DNA from: QHXW01 sp035297145
GTDB taxonomy: Bacteria; Acidobacteriota; Terriglobia; Bryobacterales; Bryobacteraceae
Direction of reading: 5' to 3'
DNA: 64,000 bases
Assembly: GCA_035297145.1 (NCBI GenBank)
Contig: DATGZN010000115.1
Span: 42,566 to 106,565 of the forward strand
In this document: positions 16,580-25,865 of the stretch, in pieces
How the letters are laid out: each line of letters starts with the position of its first letter
Position numbering within the stretch: the stretch's first letter is position 1
Translations under genes and position numbers: made by a program
Notes under the pieces: generated by a model
The model's database searches: none
What the model was told of the DNA's origin: nothing
Seen by the model: only the letters and a program-made list of their open reading frames with translations

Positions 16580-18787
16580 ATGCACCGTAATCTCCCCGCA
16601 CCGATCGAAGATGTGCGGATGCCGGCGTACCCCAACTGGCCGCAGGCCCTGGAAGGTGATGCCGACGACGGCTCGCCGCCGTTCGCCCATCATCTCTGGG
16701 TCCTCCGGCGGCATCGTTGGAGGATCATGGCCTTCATCACCGCTTGCGAGCTGGCCACGCTGATCGTCTCCTCGCGAGTGACGCCGATTTATGAATCCAC
16801 GGCGGTGATCGATATCGACCGGCAGGCGCCCGCGGGTGTTATCGGCGATGCCGCCATACGAGCCAGTGACAACGATTCCGATCAGTTCCTGGCCACGCAG
16901 ATCCGGCTGATTGAAGCCGACGCCGTTCTTCGGCCGGTGGCTCAGAAATACAAGCTGCTGGAGCGCGAGCAGCAGTTTCGCGACTTGCCTCAGTTGAGTC
17001 CGGCGCAAGTGGAAGGGGCGCCCATCCTGCTCCGCCGTTTAAAAGTCTCGCGCCCACCCAATACTTATCTGCTGCTCATCAGTTACCGCTCGCCGGATGC
17101 GCACTTGGCGGCCGACGTGGCCAACGCTATCGCCAATTCATACTTGCAGCACGCCTACAATCTGCGCGTGCGCTCCTCCACCAATCTCGCGTCCTACATG
17201 GAGAGGGAGCTGGAAGAGCTGAAGGCCAAGATGGAATCCTCCACCGAGCGGCTCCTGAAGTTCGAGCGCGAACTAAACGTGATCAATCCCGAGGAGAAGA
17301 CCAATATCCTCTCGGCGCGGCTTTTGCAATTGAACACCGAATACACCAACGCGCAGGCGGATCGCGTGCGCAAAGAAGCCGCCTTCAACTCAGTGCGCGG
17401 AGGCAGTTTCGCGGCAGCGCAGGTCTCGACGCAAGGGGACGCGCTGAAGAAATTACTGGAGCGGCAGAACGAAATGCAGGAGAAGTTCGCCGACGCGCAA
17501 ACGCACTATGGGGTGAATCACCCCGAATACAAGAAAGCCGCCGGGCAGGTGGCCGAGATCGACCGGCAGCTTCAGGTGACCCGCGCCAATATCGCGCAAC
17601 GGGTGGAATCGGAATTCGAAGAATCGGCGAACCGGGAACGCATGCTGGCGCGTGCGGTGGCGGATACCAAGGCGCAATTCGACCAGTTGAACGCGCACTC
17701 GTTTGAGTACCAGTCGCTCAAGCGCGAGGCGGAGGGTGACCGCAAAGTCTACGACGAGCTGGTGCGCAAGATCAAAGAAGCCAGCATCAACGCCAGTTTT
17801 CAAGACAGCTCGATCCGCATAGCCGACGCCGCGCGGCCCGGCATGAAGCCGGTTTTTCCGCGCCTTGGGCTGAACCTGCTCGTAGCGCTTCTGCTTTCGA
17901 CGGTGATGGGCGCGGGTGCGGCCATCGTCAGCGATTCACTGGATAAAACTGTACGCGATCCCGACCTGGTGCCGCGGCTGCTGAACGCCGAAGTGATCGG
18001 CTCGCTGCCCATGGTGAAGCACTGGCGAACTCGGATCGGTTCCGTGGTTGCGGCGAACGGGAAGGGTTCGGGCCCTAGTGTGGCGCTGGCACGCGCCGAC
18101 GAGGACCCGGTTTCGACAGCTTATGGCGAGGCGGTACGGGCACTGCGTAATTCGATTCTGCTTGCCGATTTCGACCGGCGTGTGCATTCCATCTTGATCA
18201 CGAGCGCATCGCCGGGGGAAGGGAAGTCCACTATTGCGGCGCACCTGGCGCTCACGCACGCGGCACAACGGCAGAAGACGCTTTTAATCGACGGCGACAT
18301 GCGCCGCCCGAGCGTACACCGGCGATTCCAGCTGCCCGGCTCCATCGGTTTATCCAACGTGCTGGTGTCGGGGCTGCCCTGGCGAGACGCAATTTTGACG
18401 CCAGTGGGCACCACGCACTTCGACATTCTGCCGGCCGGGCCGCCTTCGCACATTGCCGCTGACTTGCTGGGGCAAGGGCTGACCCAACTTTTGGACGAGG
18501 CGTCGCGCGAATACGACCTCATCATTCTGGATGCGCCGCCGCTGCTCGGCTTTGCCGAGCCGCTCGAAATGGCTACAGCGGTTGACGGAGTGGTGGTGGT
18601 GACGCGCGCTGGGCAAACGCCGCGTAAGGCTGCGGCCTCCGTCCTCGGAATCCTGGCGAGGCTGCGCGCCAATACGCTGGGTGTGGTCCTGAACGAAGTG
18701 CGTCAGGACACGAGCGAAAGCTATTACTATTACGCGCACTACGCCAAATATTACAAGCAGGGCAAGGGCGCGAAGGCCGGGGCGTGA
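16580..18787 (+). CDS. Polysaccharide co-polymerase with tyrosine autokinase domain (Wzc-like)
   Basis: The 735-residue product joins an N-terminal Wzz domain (membrane helix about 47-65, coiled coil about 210-405, second helix about 430-455) to a cytoplasmic BY-kinase domain (about 505-705). The Walker A motif SPGEGKST sits near residue 544, Walker A' LLIDGDMRRP near 575 and Walker B-like LIILDAPPLLG near 650. The C-terminus has the expected tyrosine cluster (SYYYYAHYAKYY). It controls chain length and couples polymerisation with export through cycles of autophosphorylation. No separate Wzb-type phosphatase gene is in the operon. Confidence 0.93.
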   Translation: MHRNLPAPIEDVRMPAYPNWPQALEGDADDGSPPFAHHLWVLRRHRWRIMAFITACELATLIVSSRVTPIYESTAVIDIDRQAPAGVIGDAAIRASDNDSDQFLATQIRLIEADAVLRPVAQKYKLLEREQQFRDLPQLSPAQVEGAPILLRRLKVSRPPNTYLLLISYRSPDAHLAADVANAIANSYLQHAYNLRVRSSTNLASYMERELEELKAKMESSTERLLKFERELNVINPEEKTNILSARLLQLNTEYTNAQADRVRKEAAFNSVRGGSFAAAQVSTQGDALKKLLERQNEMQEKFADAQTHYGVNHPEYKKAAGQVAEIDRQLQVTRANIAQRVESEFEESANRERMLARAVADTKAQFDQLNAHSFEYQSLKREAEGDRKVYDELVRKIKEASINASFQDSSIRIADAARPGMKPVFPRLGLNLLVALLLSTVMGAGAAIVSDSLDKTVRDPDLVPRLLNAEVIGSLPMVKHWRTRIGSVVAANGKGSGPSVALARADEDPVSTAYGEAVRALRNSILLADFDRRVHSILITSASPGEGKSTIAAHLALTHAAQRQKTLLIDGDMRRPSVHRRFQLPGSIGLSNVLVSGLPWRDAILTPVGTTHFDILPAGPPSHIAADLLGQGLTQLLDEASREYDLIILDAPPLLGFAEPLEMATAVDGVVVVTRAGQTPRKAAASVLGILARLRANTLGVVLNEVRQDTSESYYYYAHYAKYYKQGKGAKAGA

Positions 18788-18797
18788 CGGGTAGGAC

Positions 18798-19571
18798 ATG
18801 AAGACGGTGATCTTGGCGGGGGGGCTCGGAACGCGTCTCGCGGAAGAGACGCAGATCAAACCGAAGCCCATGGTGGAGATTGGCGGCAAGCCAATGCTGT
18901 GGCATCTCATGAACATCTATGCCACGTACGGATTCGCCGAGTTCGTTGTCGCGCTGGGGTACAAGGGCGAGTGCATCAAAGACTACTTTCTGAATTTCTA
19001 CGCGCTCAACAATGACCTGACTATTGATCTTTGCAACGGCGACACGGTCATGCACCATAAGCGCCAGCCTGGCTGGCGCGTGCACCTGGTGGATACGGGC
19101 CTCCATACCGATACCGGTGGGCGCATCAAGCGCCTCGGCGAGTGGATCGGGAACGAAACCTTCCTGCTCACCTACGGCGACTGCGTGGCCAACATCAACA
19201 TCTGCGATCTGGTCGAGTTTCATCGGGCGCACGGCAAGCTCGCGACTGTTTCGGCAGTACGGCCTCCGGCGCGGTTTGGCGGATTGCGTTTGAATGGGGG
19301 CGGCCAGATCGTCGAGTTTACGGAAAAACCGCAGACGGGCGAAGGCTGGATAAACGGCGGCTTTTTCGTCCTCGAGCCGGGAGTGCTCGACTTCATCGCG
19401 GGCGACAAAACCATATGGGAGCGCGAGCCGCTGGAAGCACTGGCTCGCGAGAACGAATTGATGGCGTTCTACCACGAAGGTTTCTGGCAGCCCATGGACA
19501 CGCTGCGGGAAAAAATGCTGCTGGAGAAGCTGTGGAGCTCGGGCCAGGCACCGTGGAGGGTATGGGCGTGA
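18798..19571 (+). CDS. rfbF: Glucose-1-phosphate cytidylyltransferase
   Basis: The 257-residue product matches RfbF in length and motifs: the nucleotidyltransferase signature ILAGGLGTRLAEET (residues 5-18), KPMVEIGGKPMLWHLM and the RfbF-like block YKGECIKDYFLNFY. It makes CDP-glucose from glucose-1-phosphate and CTP, the first step to CDP-3,6-dideoxyhexoses. The end overlaps the next gene in GTGA. The presence of rfbH and an rfbE-like gene in the same operon supports the assignment over a dTDP- or UDP-sugar enzyme. Confidence 0.93.
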   Translation: MKTVILAGGLGTRLAEETQIKPKPMVEIGGKPMLWHLMNIYATYGFAEFVVALGYKGECIKDYFLNFYALNNDLTIDLCNGDTVMHHKRQPGWRVHLVDTGLHTDTGGRIKRLGEWIGNETFLLTYGDCVANINICDLVEFHRAHGKLATVSAVRPPARFGGLRLNGGGQIVEFTEKPQTGEGWINGGFFVLEPGVLDFIAGDKTIWEREPLEALARENELMAFYHEGFWQPMDTLREKMLLEKLWSSGQAPWRVWA

Positions 19572-20497
19572 ATCCGATTCTGGTGACAGGAGCTTCGGGA
19601 TTCGTCGGTAGCCACTTGGTGCGGTCCCTGGTGCGTCAGGGCGTCGACGTGGTGAGCCTGTTCCACAAGAACCGAATCGAGCAGGATAAGCGGCACTTCC
19701 GCATCGACCTGCGGGATGGGGTTGCGCTCGAAAAACTTTTCCGCCAGTTTCGTTTTTCCGCTGTGATTCATCTTGCGGCTGCGGGCGTCGAGACGGAAGC
19801 AGAAACCTTAGAGAACGTGGCGGCGGTGAATGTGCTTGCGACCGCATCGCTGGCTCGCCTAGCCATGGCGCACGGCGTGGAACGCTTTGTGCATGTGGGC
19901 ACCGGATTCGAATACCGCCCGCAGGCGCAGCCGATGGATGAATCCACACCGCTTGGCGCGCCCAATCTGTACGGGGCTTCGAAGGCAGCGGGGTGGATGC
20001 TGCTGGATGCTCTCTATCGCCTGGAGGGGTTGCCGCTGGTCACGTTCCGGCCGTTCAGTATTTATGGGCCGGGTGAGAGCGCGGCCAAGCTGGTGCCCTA
20101 CACAATTCTGCAGGCGCAAGCGGGTGAGCCCATCCGACTGACGCTGGGCAGCCAGGTGCGTGATTACGTCTTTGTGGAGGACGTTGTAGACGCGCTCAGG
20201 CTGGGGCTCACCGCGCAGGCTGCCGTGGGGAAGGTTTACAACATCGGCACGGGCCCGGCCGAGGCGCGCAGCGTGCGGCGGATGGTCGAAGAGATCGTCG
20301 AGATGATGGGTGCGCCCGCTCGTCTCTGCTGGTTCGATCGCGCGACCCGCGGACGGTGCGATCCGCCGTTCCTGGTCTCCGATCCCACCAGAGCGCATGT
20401 CGAGCTGGGCTGGCGGCCGCGGGTGAGTCTCGCCGACGGACTAGCTCGCACCATCGAGTCGTACAAGGCCGCTGGAGTGAAGGAGCTGTCCGCGTGA
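19568..20497 (+). CDS. NAD-dependent epimerase/dehydratase, probable CDP-4-keto-dideoxyhexose reductase
   Basis: The product has about 309 residues and is an extended short-chain dehydrogenase: TGASGFVGSHL binds NAD(P) at the N-terminus and YGASK is the active-site Y-x-x-x-K, with Thr in HVGTGFEY in the third catalytic position. By context it should be the reductase that gives CDP-paratose or CDP-abequose (RfbS/RfbJ-like). This is an inference because the SDR family is broad. I prefer the GTG start, which overlaps the previous stop and lies 8 bases after GGAGG; an ATG 6 bases earlier is too close to that site. Confidence 0.75.
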   Translation: MNPILVTGASGFVGSHLVRSLVRQGVDVVSLFHKNRIEQDKRHFRIDLRDGVALEKLFRQFRFSAVIHLAAAGVETEAETLENVAAVNVLATASLARLAMAHGVERFVHVGTGFEYRPQAQPMDESTPLGAPNLYGASKAAGWMLLDALYRLEGLPLVTFRPFSIYGPGESAAKLVPYTILQAQAGEPIRLTLGSQVRDYVFVEDVVDALRLGLTAQAAVGKVYNIGTGPAEARSVRRMVEEIVEMMGAPARLCWFDRATRGRCDPPFLVSDPTRAHVELGWRPRVSLADGLARTIESYKAAGVKELSA

Positions 20498-21513
20498 AGT
20501 GGCTGATCACAGGCGGTGGAGGCTTCATCGGAACCAATGCGGCCGAGACGCTGGTGCGCGCGGGGGATCGCTGTGTGCTGGCCGACAACTTCCACCGCGC
20601 GGGCGCCAAGTACAACCAGGAATATTTGCGAGAGCACTTCGGCCTGGGCGTCGATTATCTGGATGTCCGGTTTCCCGACCAGGTCAACTCTTACTGGCAG
20701 GCGCACACCAACACGGACGTAGTGTTGCATCTGGCCGGCCAAGTGTCGCTGGTTGCGTCCATTGAGAATCCTCGCTACGACTTCGACACCAACGCGCTCG
20801 GCACTTTCAACGTCCTGGAAGCCACGCGGCGGTTCCTGCCCAAAGCCAAGCTGATCTACGCCAGCACCAATAAGGTCTACGGCGACCTGCGCGGCCTGGA
20901 TGTCACCGAGGACGCCACGCGCTACCGCTTGCCTGATTTTCCGGAAGGCCTGGCCGAGAATCTGCCCATCGATTTGCATGGCGGATACTCGTGTTCCAAA
21001 GGCGCGGCCGATCAGTACGCTCTCGACTACCACCGCGTCTACGGGTTGAGCACCGTGGCGCTGCGGCAATCGAGTATTTACGGCGGCCGGCAGTACGCAT
21101 CCGAAGACCAGGGTTGGGTCTCATATTTCGTACAAATGGGCGTGGAGCGACGCAAATTTCGCATTAGCGGCGACGGCAAGCAGGTGCGGGATTTGCTGCA
21201 TGTCTCCGATTTGATCGAGTGCTATCGCGCCATCGCCAAGACGCCGCGTGAGAGCCTGGCGTTTGGGCAGGCGTTCAATATCGGCGGCGGTCCGCGCGCC
21301 AGCCTGTCGCTGGTCGAGCTGTTCACGCTGCTGGAATCTGAATATGCCTTCCCCATGAACTACACCGCAGGGCCGCCGCGGGCAGGGGATCAGAAGGTCT
21401 TCATTGCGGACATTCGCAAAGCCACCCAGTATCTCGGATGGAGGCCCTCGGTTGCGATCGATGAGGGCATGGAAGAGCTGGTCGAGTGGTCGAAAGGCAG
21501 GTGGGCGGCGTGA
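20494..21513 (+). CDS. CDP-paratose 2-epimerase-like SDR (RfbE-like)
   Basis: The 339-residue product starts with the NAD site TGGGGFIGTNAAE and has the active site YSCSKGAADQYALDY, whose C-SKGAADQY pattern is typical of CDP-tyvelose (paratose 2-) epimerases. SSIYGGRQYASEDQGWV also matches that group. It would convert CDP-paratose to CDP-tyvelose. The GTG start overlaps the stop of the preceding gene (GTGA), so the long upstream extension of this frame is not coding. Together with rfbF and rfbH it argues for a 3,6-dideoxyhexose in the polymer. Confidence 0.8.
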   Translation: MKWLITGGGGFIGTNAAETLVRAGDRCVLADNFHRAGAKYNQEYLREHFGLGVDYLDVRFPDQVNSYWQAHTNTDVVLHLAGQVSLVASIENPRYDFDTNALGTFNVLEATRRFLPKAKLIYASTNKVYGDLRGLDVTEDATRYRLPDFPEGLAENLPIDLHGGYSCSKGAADQYALDYHRVYGLSTVALRQSSIYGGRQYASEDQGWVSYFVQMGVERRKFRISGDGKQVRDLLHVSDLIECYRAIAKTPRESLAFGQAFNIGGGPRASLSLVELFTLLESEYAFPMNYTAGPPRAGDQKVFIADIRKATQYLGWRPSVAIDEGMEELVEWSKGRWAA

Positions 21514-22850
21514 ACGTACTGCGGAACGCCGTGCATGGGCTCATCGGCTTCGTAGCGCCCGCTGTCGTTGTGTTGGCAAGCTATCCGGTGCTCATTCGGC
21601 ATCTGGGAACGACGGCGTTCGGCGTCTATCTTCTGGCGATGTCGATGGGCGGCGCCGTGATGCTGCTCGACCTCGGGTTCTCCGCCGCGACCCTGCGCTT
21701 TGTGGCGCAGGACCTGGCTGCGGGGCGCGCGAAAGCGGCGGCGGATGTCGTCGCCACCTCGCTAGTTTTCTACGGCGGAATAGGCGCCATAGGTGCCTTG
21801 ATTATCGAGGCGCTGGCGCCACTCTGCCCGCACCTTTTCAAGATTGACGCACGCCTCGCGGCGGACGCGGTGCTGGTGTTCCGGCTGGCCGGCCTCCAGT
21901 TTGCGGCATATATGCCGGCGATGGTGTTTGTCTCGATCGCCAAAGCCGCCGGACGCTTCGATCGCGCCGCAATCTTCGTCTTTCTGTTCTCCCTCACGTG
22001 CTCTGGCTGCGCAACCCTCGCTGTCCTCGCTGGAGCCGGTCTGGTGCAAGCGATGACCGCGGTGGTGATCGCCAATTTCGCCGCACTGGCCGTAATCGCC
22101 TTCGACGGTCTACGTTTGTGCCGCGATTGCGGCATCCGGATGCGCCAGGCAAGGCCGGTAGCGTTTCGCCGCATGCTGGGTTTCGGCTGGGCCCTGACAG
22201 TAAATTCAATTGCCGGATTCTTCCTATACCAAATCCAGAGATTTCTCGTGGGTTTCGCCATGGGTCCGGCCGCTGTTTCGATTTACCAGGCCGCTGCGGT
22301 AGCGCCTTCCAAGCTGCACGCCGCCGTCAATGCCGCGAGCGAGGTGATGTTCCCCCTAGCGACCGTTTCGCGGGACAGGGCATCGCTGCGCCGGATGTAT
22401 TTGCGCATGCTCGGCGCGAGCGCCCTGGCCGCTCTGGCCGGATTCGCCGGCTTGGTGGCTTTCGCCCGGCCCCTGCTGGCTCTGTGGCTCGGGGCGCAGA
22501 TGGCGGCTTCCGTCGCACCGTTGATTCCGGTTTTTGGCCTGGCTTACTTCTTTCTGGCCTTATCCCCCGCACCTTTTCATTTGGTCAACGGCATGGGCCG
22601 TCCCGGCCTGAATACACTTTTCTACGTCGCCAACGCGCTCGTGAACGTGGCGCTGATCGGGGCGTTCGCTTTGCGCGGGCTGACGCTCATGAAGTTCGCC
22701 TGGGCATTTGCCGCATCGAACATCGTCACAAGCGTTTGCTACCAGCTCACCGTCGAGATGCTCATCTGGAAGCGCGACGCGCCGCTGCCGGCGGCGAGCC
22801 TTTCCGAGGCGGGCCTCTCGGAGGCGGGCCTCTCGGAGGCGGCCGTATGA
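21510..22850 (+). CDS. Polysaccharide flippase, Wzx-like (MOP superfamily)
   Basis: The product has 446 residues with about twelve transmembrane segments. The start (LRNAVHGLIGFVAPAVVVL) and the RYLV/IRHLG-type second helix region fit the Wzx/RfbX group, which flips lipid-linked oligosaccharide units to the periplasmic face. GTG overlaps the previous stop (GTGA). The C-terminal tail is unusual: three in-frame copies of a 15-base unit at 22799-22843 encode repeated LSEAG, added after the last membrane helix. Confidence 0.85.
   Translation: MNVLRNAVHGLIGFVAPAVVVLASYPVLIRHLGTTAFGVYLLAMSMGGAVMLLDLGFSAATLRFVAQDLAAGRAKAAADVVATSLVFYGGIGAIGALIIEALAPLCPHLFKIDARLAADAVLVFRLAGLQFAAYMPAMVFVSIAKAAGRFDRAAIFVFLFSLTCSGCATLAVLAGAGLVQAMTAVVIANFAALAVIAFDGLRLCRDCGIRMRQARPVAFRRMLGFGWALTVNSIAGFFLYQIQRFLVGFAMGPAAVSIYQAAAVAPSKLHAAVNAASEVMFPLATVSRDRASLRRMYLRMLGASALAALAGFAGLVAFARPLLALWLGAQMAASVAPLIPVFGLAYFFLALSPAPFHLVNGMGRPGLNTLFYVANALVNVALIGAFALRGLTLMKFAWAFAASNIVTSVCYQLTVEMLIWKRDAPLPAASLSEAGLSEAGLSEAAV
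22799..22843 (+). repeat. Tandem 15-base repeat at the end of the flippase gene
   Basis: Three units of 15 bases (core CCTCTCGGAGGCGGG) encode (L-S-E-A-G/A)3. Units two and three differ by one base, the first by two or three. This looks like recent slippage expansion in frame. Confidence 0.8.
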
Positions 22851-23731
22851 GTGCACCGCTGGTCAGCATCATGGTTCCCGTCTACAACCGGCGCGCGCTG
22901 TTGGCGGACTGTCTCAAATCAGCGCTGGCGCAGACTTCCCGTGATCTAGAAGTTGTTGTCGTCGACAATGCCTCGACTGACGGGACCTGGGACTTGTGCC
23001 AGGAATTTGCGCGCGCCGATTCGCGCGTGCGCATCTTTCGCAATGCGGAGAACATCGGCCCCGTGCGCAACTGGCAGCGATGCTTCCGCGAAGCCCAAGG
23101 CCGCTACGGCAAGCTCTTGTTCTCCGACGATGTGCTCTCATCTTACTACTTGGAAAAAACGCTGCCGTTGATGCGCGATCCGCACGTGGCATTCGTGTTC
23201 ACAATGGCTCTAATTGGGCCGGAACCGCAGGCCAGCCATCTGGCATATCGTTTCGATGCGCACACTGGCAGGTTTCCGCGCCATCAATACATCCGGAGCG
23301 CGCTGGTCGGCGGGAGTGTTCCGGTGTCACCCGGCGCGGCGCTGTTTCGTGTGAGCGATCTGCGTGGCAGCCTGCGCCTCAGCATCCCGTCCCCAACCAT
23401 CGTTGATTTTGAGCAGCACGGAGCCGGCATCGACCTGTTGCTTTACCTGATGACTGCGGCGCGTTATGAGGAGATCGGTTACGTCGCCGAGCCGCTGGTG
23501 TTCTTCCGCGCCCATCAGGGGTCTATCACACATTCGGGCGACTTGCGGCTTGCCGACGCCTACCACCAGGCGCGGATCTGGTTTGCCGCGCACACACAAG
23601 GACGCTGGACGCTCGCGTCCACCCTGGCCGCAGCGTGGTTGAGTACGATGAGGCGGCACCGCCGGCCAGTCAGCCTGGCCTACATCACGGAGCGATTTCT
23701 GCCGCCTGCCGTGGAAAGTTGGAACGCATGA
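22847..23731 (+). CDS. Family 2 glycosyltransferase
   Basis: The 294-residue product has the GT-A start VSIMVPVYNRRALLADCLKS, the nucleotide-binding VVVDNASTDGTWDL and a DxD-type position in LLFSDDVLS. The ATG overlaps the flippase stop in ATGA. It should add one sugar to the lipid-linked repeat unit in the cytoplasm. The sugar cannot be told from sequence. Confidence 0.88.
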   Translation: MSAPLVSIMVPVYNRRALLADCLKSALAQTSRDLEVVVVDNASTDGTWDLCQEFARADSRVRIFRNAENIGPVRNWQRCFREAQGRYGKLLFSDDVLSSYYLEKTLPLMRDPHVAFVFTMALIGPEPQASHLAYRFDAHTGRFPRHQYIRSALVGGSVPVSPGAALFRVSDLRGSLRLSIPSPTIVDFEQHGAGIDLLLYLMTAARYEEIGYVAEPLVFFRAHQGSITHSGDLRLADAYHQARIWFAAHTQGRWTLASTLAAAWLSTMRRHRRPVSLAYITERFLPPAVESWNA

Positions 23732-24531
23732 AGATAGGCGTTGTCACCATTTCCTACAACCAGGTGAGATACCTCGCGCAGGCTATCGCATCGGTAAACT
23801 TGTCGGACCCCGAGCGCCTGGAGTATGTCATCGTCGATCCCGGTTCGACGGATGGTTCCCGAAGAGTCATCGAAAGCTACCGGCGGCGGTTCAGCCGCGT
23901 GATTTTAGAACCGGACCAGGGCCCGCCCGATGGCTTGAACAAAGGCTTTGCCGCCACCAACGCGGACATCCTGGGCTATCTCAACTCCGACGACTGCTTT
24001 ACGCCGGGGGCGCTGGATTACGTCCTGCGCTATTTCGAGAAGCACCCCGAAGTGGACGTGCTCTGCGGCGCCATCCGCATTATTGATGAGCAGGGCCGCC
24101 CGAGCATTCGCCGCCGGACGCCGGATCGCATCGACCTGCGCCGTTACGCCTACGAAAGCTGCTACTTCTGGCAGCAGGCTACGTTCTTTCGCCGCGAGGC
24201 ATTCCTCAGAACCGGTGGATTCAACTTGTCGAGCCAGACAGCTTGGGATGGCGAGCTCGTGGTGGACATGGCACTGGCCGGCTGCCGGTTCGCTTATACC
24301 AACAAACTCCTGGGCGATTTTCGCATCTATGGCGACTCCATAACCGGCTCCGGCCGGCTGCGCGAGGCGCTGGGCCTCGATCGGATCCATCTGCGAGAGA
24401 AGATCATCGCCGCGGGTTTCGCGCCGGCATCCGATATGGAAGTGCGCGTAATGAAGACGTTGTACAAGTTTAACCTGCACCGCCACTGGTCGTACCTTTT
24501 CGCCGGCGAAGAGCTGGAGACAAACCGATGA
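23728..24531 (+). CDS. Family 2 glycosyltransferase (WcaA-like)
   Basis: The product has 267 residues. VVTISYNQVRYLAQAIASV and YVIVDPGSTDGSRRVIESY form the nucleotide-binding half. ILGYLNSDD is the metal-binding DxD-type site, and the pattern PDQGPPDGLNKGF is characteristic of a GT2 subgroup in O-antigen clusters. ATGA overlaps at both ends make it part of the coupled operon. Donor and acceptor unknown. Confidence 0.88.
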   Translation: MKIGVVTISYNQVRYLAQAIASVNLSDPERLEYVIVDPGSTDGSRRVIESYRRRFSRVILEPDQGPPDGLNKGFAATNADILGYLNSDDCFTPGALDYVLRYFEKHPEVDVLCGAIRIIDEQGRPSIRRRTPDRIDLRRYAYESCYFWQQATFFRREAFLRTGGFNLSSQTAWDGELVVDMALAGCRFAYTNKLLGDFRIYGDSITGSGRLREALGLDRIHLREKIIAAGFAPASDMEVRVMKTLYKFNLHRHWSYLFAGEELETNR

Positions 24532-25865
24532 TCCAAACCGCCACCCGCGATGAGATCCTGGCTGGCGTCGTCCGATACCACGCCGCGGCGTTTCCCGACC
24601 GGACGTTCGTCCCCGGAGAGACGCTCGTGCCATGCGCCGGCCGCGCGTTCGATGCCGATGAGCTGGTGCACCTGGTGGACGCCGCCCTGGATTTCTGGCT
24701 GACCAGCGGGCGCTATGCCACACGCTTCGAGCATGAGTTCGCACACTTTGTGGGCGTCCGCCATGCCGTGCTCTGCAACTCCGGGTCATCGGCAAATCTG
24801 TTGGCAGTCGCGGCCCTGACTTCGCCCAAGCTGGGCGAGCGCCGTTTGCAGCCTGGCGATGAAGTCGTAACGGTGGCCGCTGCCTTCCCCACAACCGTGT
24901 TTCCGCTCGTGCAGTACGGCCTGGTGCCGGTCTTCGTGGATGTAGACTTGGGCACCTACAACGCCATCCCGGATCGGGTCGCCGAAGCCGTCACGCCACG
25001 CACGCGTGCAATTATGCTGGCGCACACGCTCGGCAACCCGTTCGATCTCGACCGTATCGTGGAAATCGCTCGCCGTCATGACTTGTGGCTGGTTGAAGAC
25101 AATTGCGACGCGCTGGGGTCTACGTGGCGGGGACGGCACACAGGCACGTTCGGAGACTTGGCGACCGTCAGCTTTTATCCGGCCCACCACATCACCATGG
25201 GCGAGGGCGGCTGCGTGCTTACCGATCAGCCGTTGTTGAAAACGATCGTCGAATCCTTTCGCGACTGGGGCCGCGATTGCTGGTGCAATACCGGCGCCGA
25301 CAACACCTGCGGCAAGCGCTTTGGCTGGCAGATAGGCGATCTGCCGCCCGGTTACGATCACAAATACGTTTACAGCCACGCGGGTTACAACCTCAAACTG
25401 ACCGACATGCAGGCAGCCGTTGGCGTGGCACAACTGCGCAAGCTGCCAGCTTTCATCGAGGCTCGCAAACGCAACTGGACCCGGCTGCGCGAATCCCTCA
25501 GCGAGTTGGAGGAGTTCCTCATCCTGCCGCGCGCCGACGCATGCGCCGATCCGAGCTGGTTCGGCTTCGCGGTTACCCTGCGCGAGGACGCACCGTTCAG
25601 CCGCAATACCCTGGTGGAATTCCTGGAAAGCCGCCGCATCGCGACGCGTATGCTGTTCGCCGGCAATCTCACGCGCCAGCCGGCATTCCAGGGCGTGAAC
25701 TACCGGGTCTCGGGCGACCTCGCGAACACCGACGCCGTTATGCGCCGGACGTTCTGGGTGGGCGTCTACCCGGGATTAACCGAACCCATGATGGATTGGA
25801 TATCCGACTCATTTCATCAGTTTGCGCGGCAACCAGACCTCATGTCCGCCATGGCGGTACGATAG
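24528..25865 (+). CDS. rfbH: CDP-4-keto-6-deoxyglucose-3-dehydrase (E1)
   Basis: The 445-residue product is a PLP-fold enzyme in which the usual lysine is replaced by His220 (HHITMGEGG), the hallmark of the E1 C-3 dehydrase. Cys193 (EDNCDALGS) and Cys251, Cys253 and Cys261 (C-W-C-x7-C) supply the [2Fe-2S] cluster; these positions equal those known for the Yersinia enzyme. It uses PMP and the iron-sulfur centre to remove the C-3 hydroxyl, leading to 3,6-dideoxyhexoses. The E3 reductase partner and CDP-glucose 4,6-dehydratase are not in this operon. ATGA overlap with the glycosyltransferase gene. Confidence 0.95.
   Translation: MIQTATRDEILAGVVRYHAAAFPDRTFVPGETLVPCAGRAFDADELVHLVDAALDFWLTSGRYATRFEHEFAHFVGVRHAVLCNSGSSANLLAVAALTSPKLGERRLQPGDEVVTVAAAFPTTVFPLVQYGLVPVFVDVDLGTYNAIPDRVAEAVTPRTRAIMLAHTLGNPFDLDRIVEIARRHDLWLVEDNCDALGSTWRGRHTGTFGDLATVSFYPAHHITMGEGGCVLTDQPLLKTIVESFRDWGRDCWCNTGADNTCGKRFGWQIGDLPPGYDHKYVYSHAGYNLKLTDMQAAVGVAQLRKLPAFIEARKRNWTRLRESLSELEEFLILPRADACADPSWFGFAVTLREDAPFSRNTLVEFLESRRIATRMLFAGNLTRQPAFQGVNYRVSGDLANTDAVMRRTFWVGVYPGLTEPMMDWISDSFHQFARQPDLMSAMAVR

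Noticed and set aside
18573..19949. Long leftward open frame (458 codons) opposite rfbF and the reductase gene
   Set aside because: It mirrors two clear genes on the other strand, has no recognisable domain and a composition typical of antisense frames in GC-rich DNA.
21998..23731. 577-codon rightward frame
   Set aside because: Only its last 294 codons, from the ATGA overlap on, are a glycosyltransferase. The upstream part is the flippase gene read in another frame.
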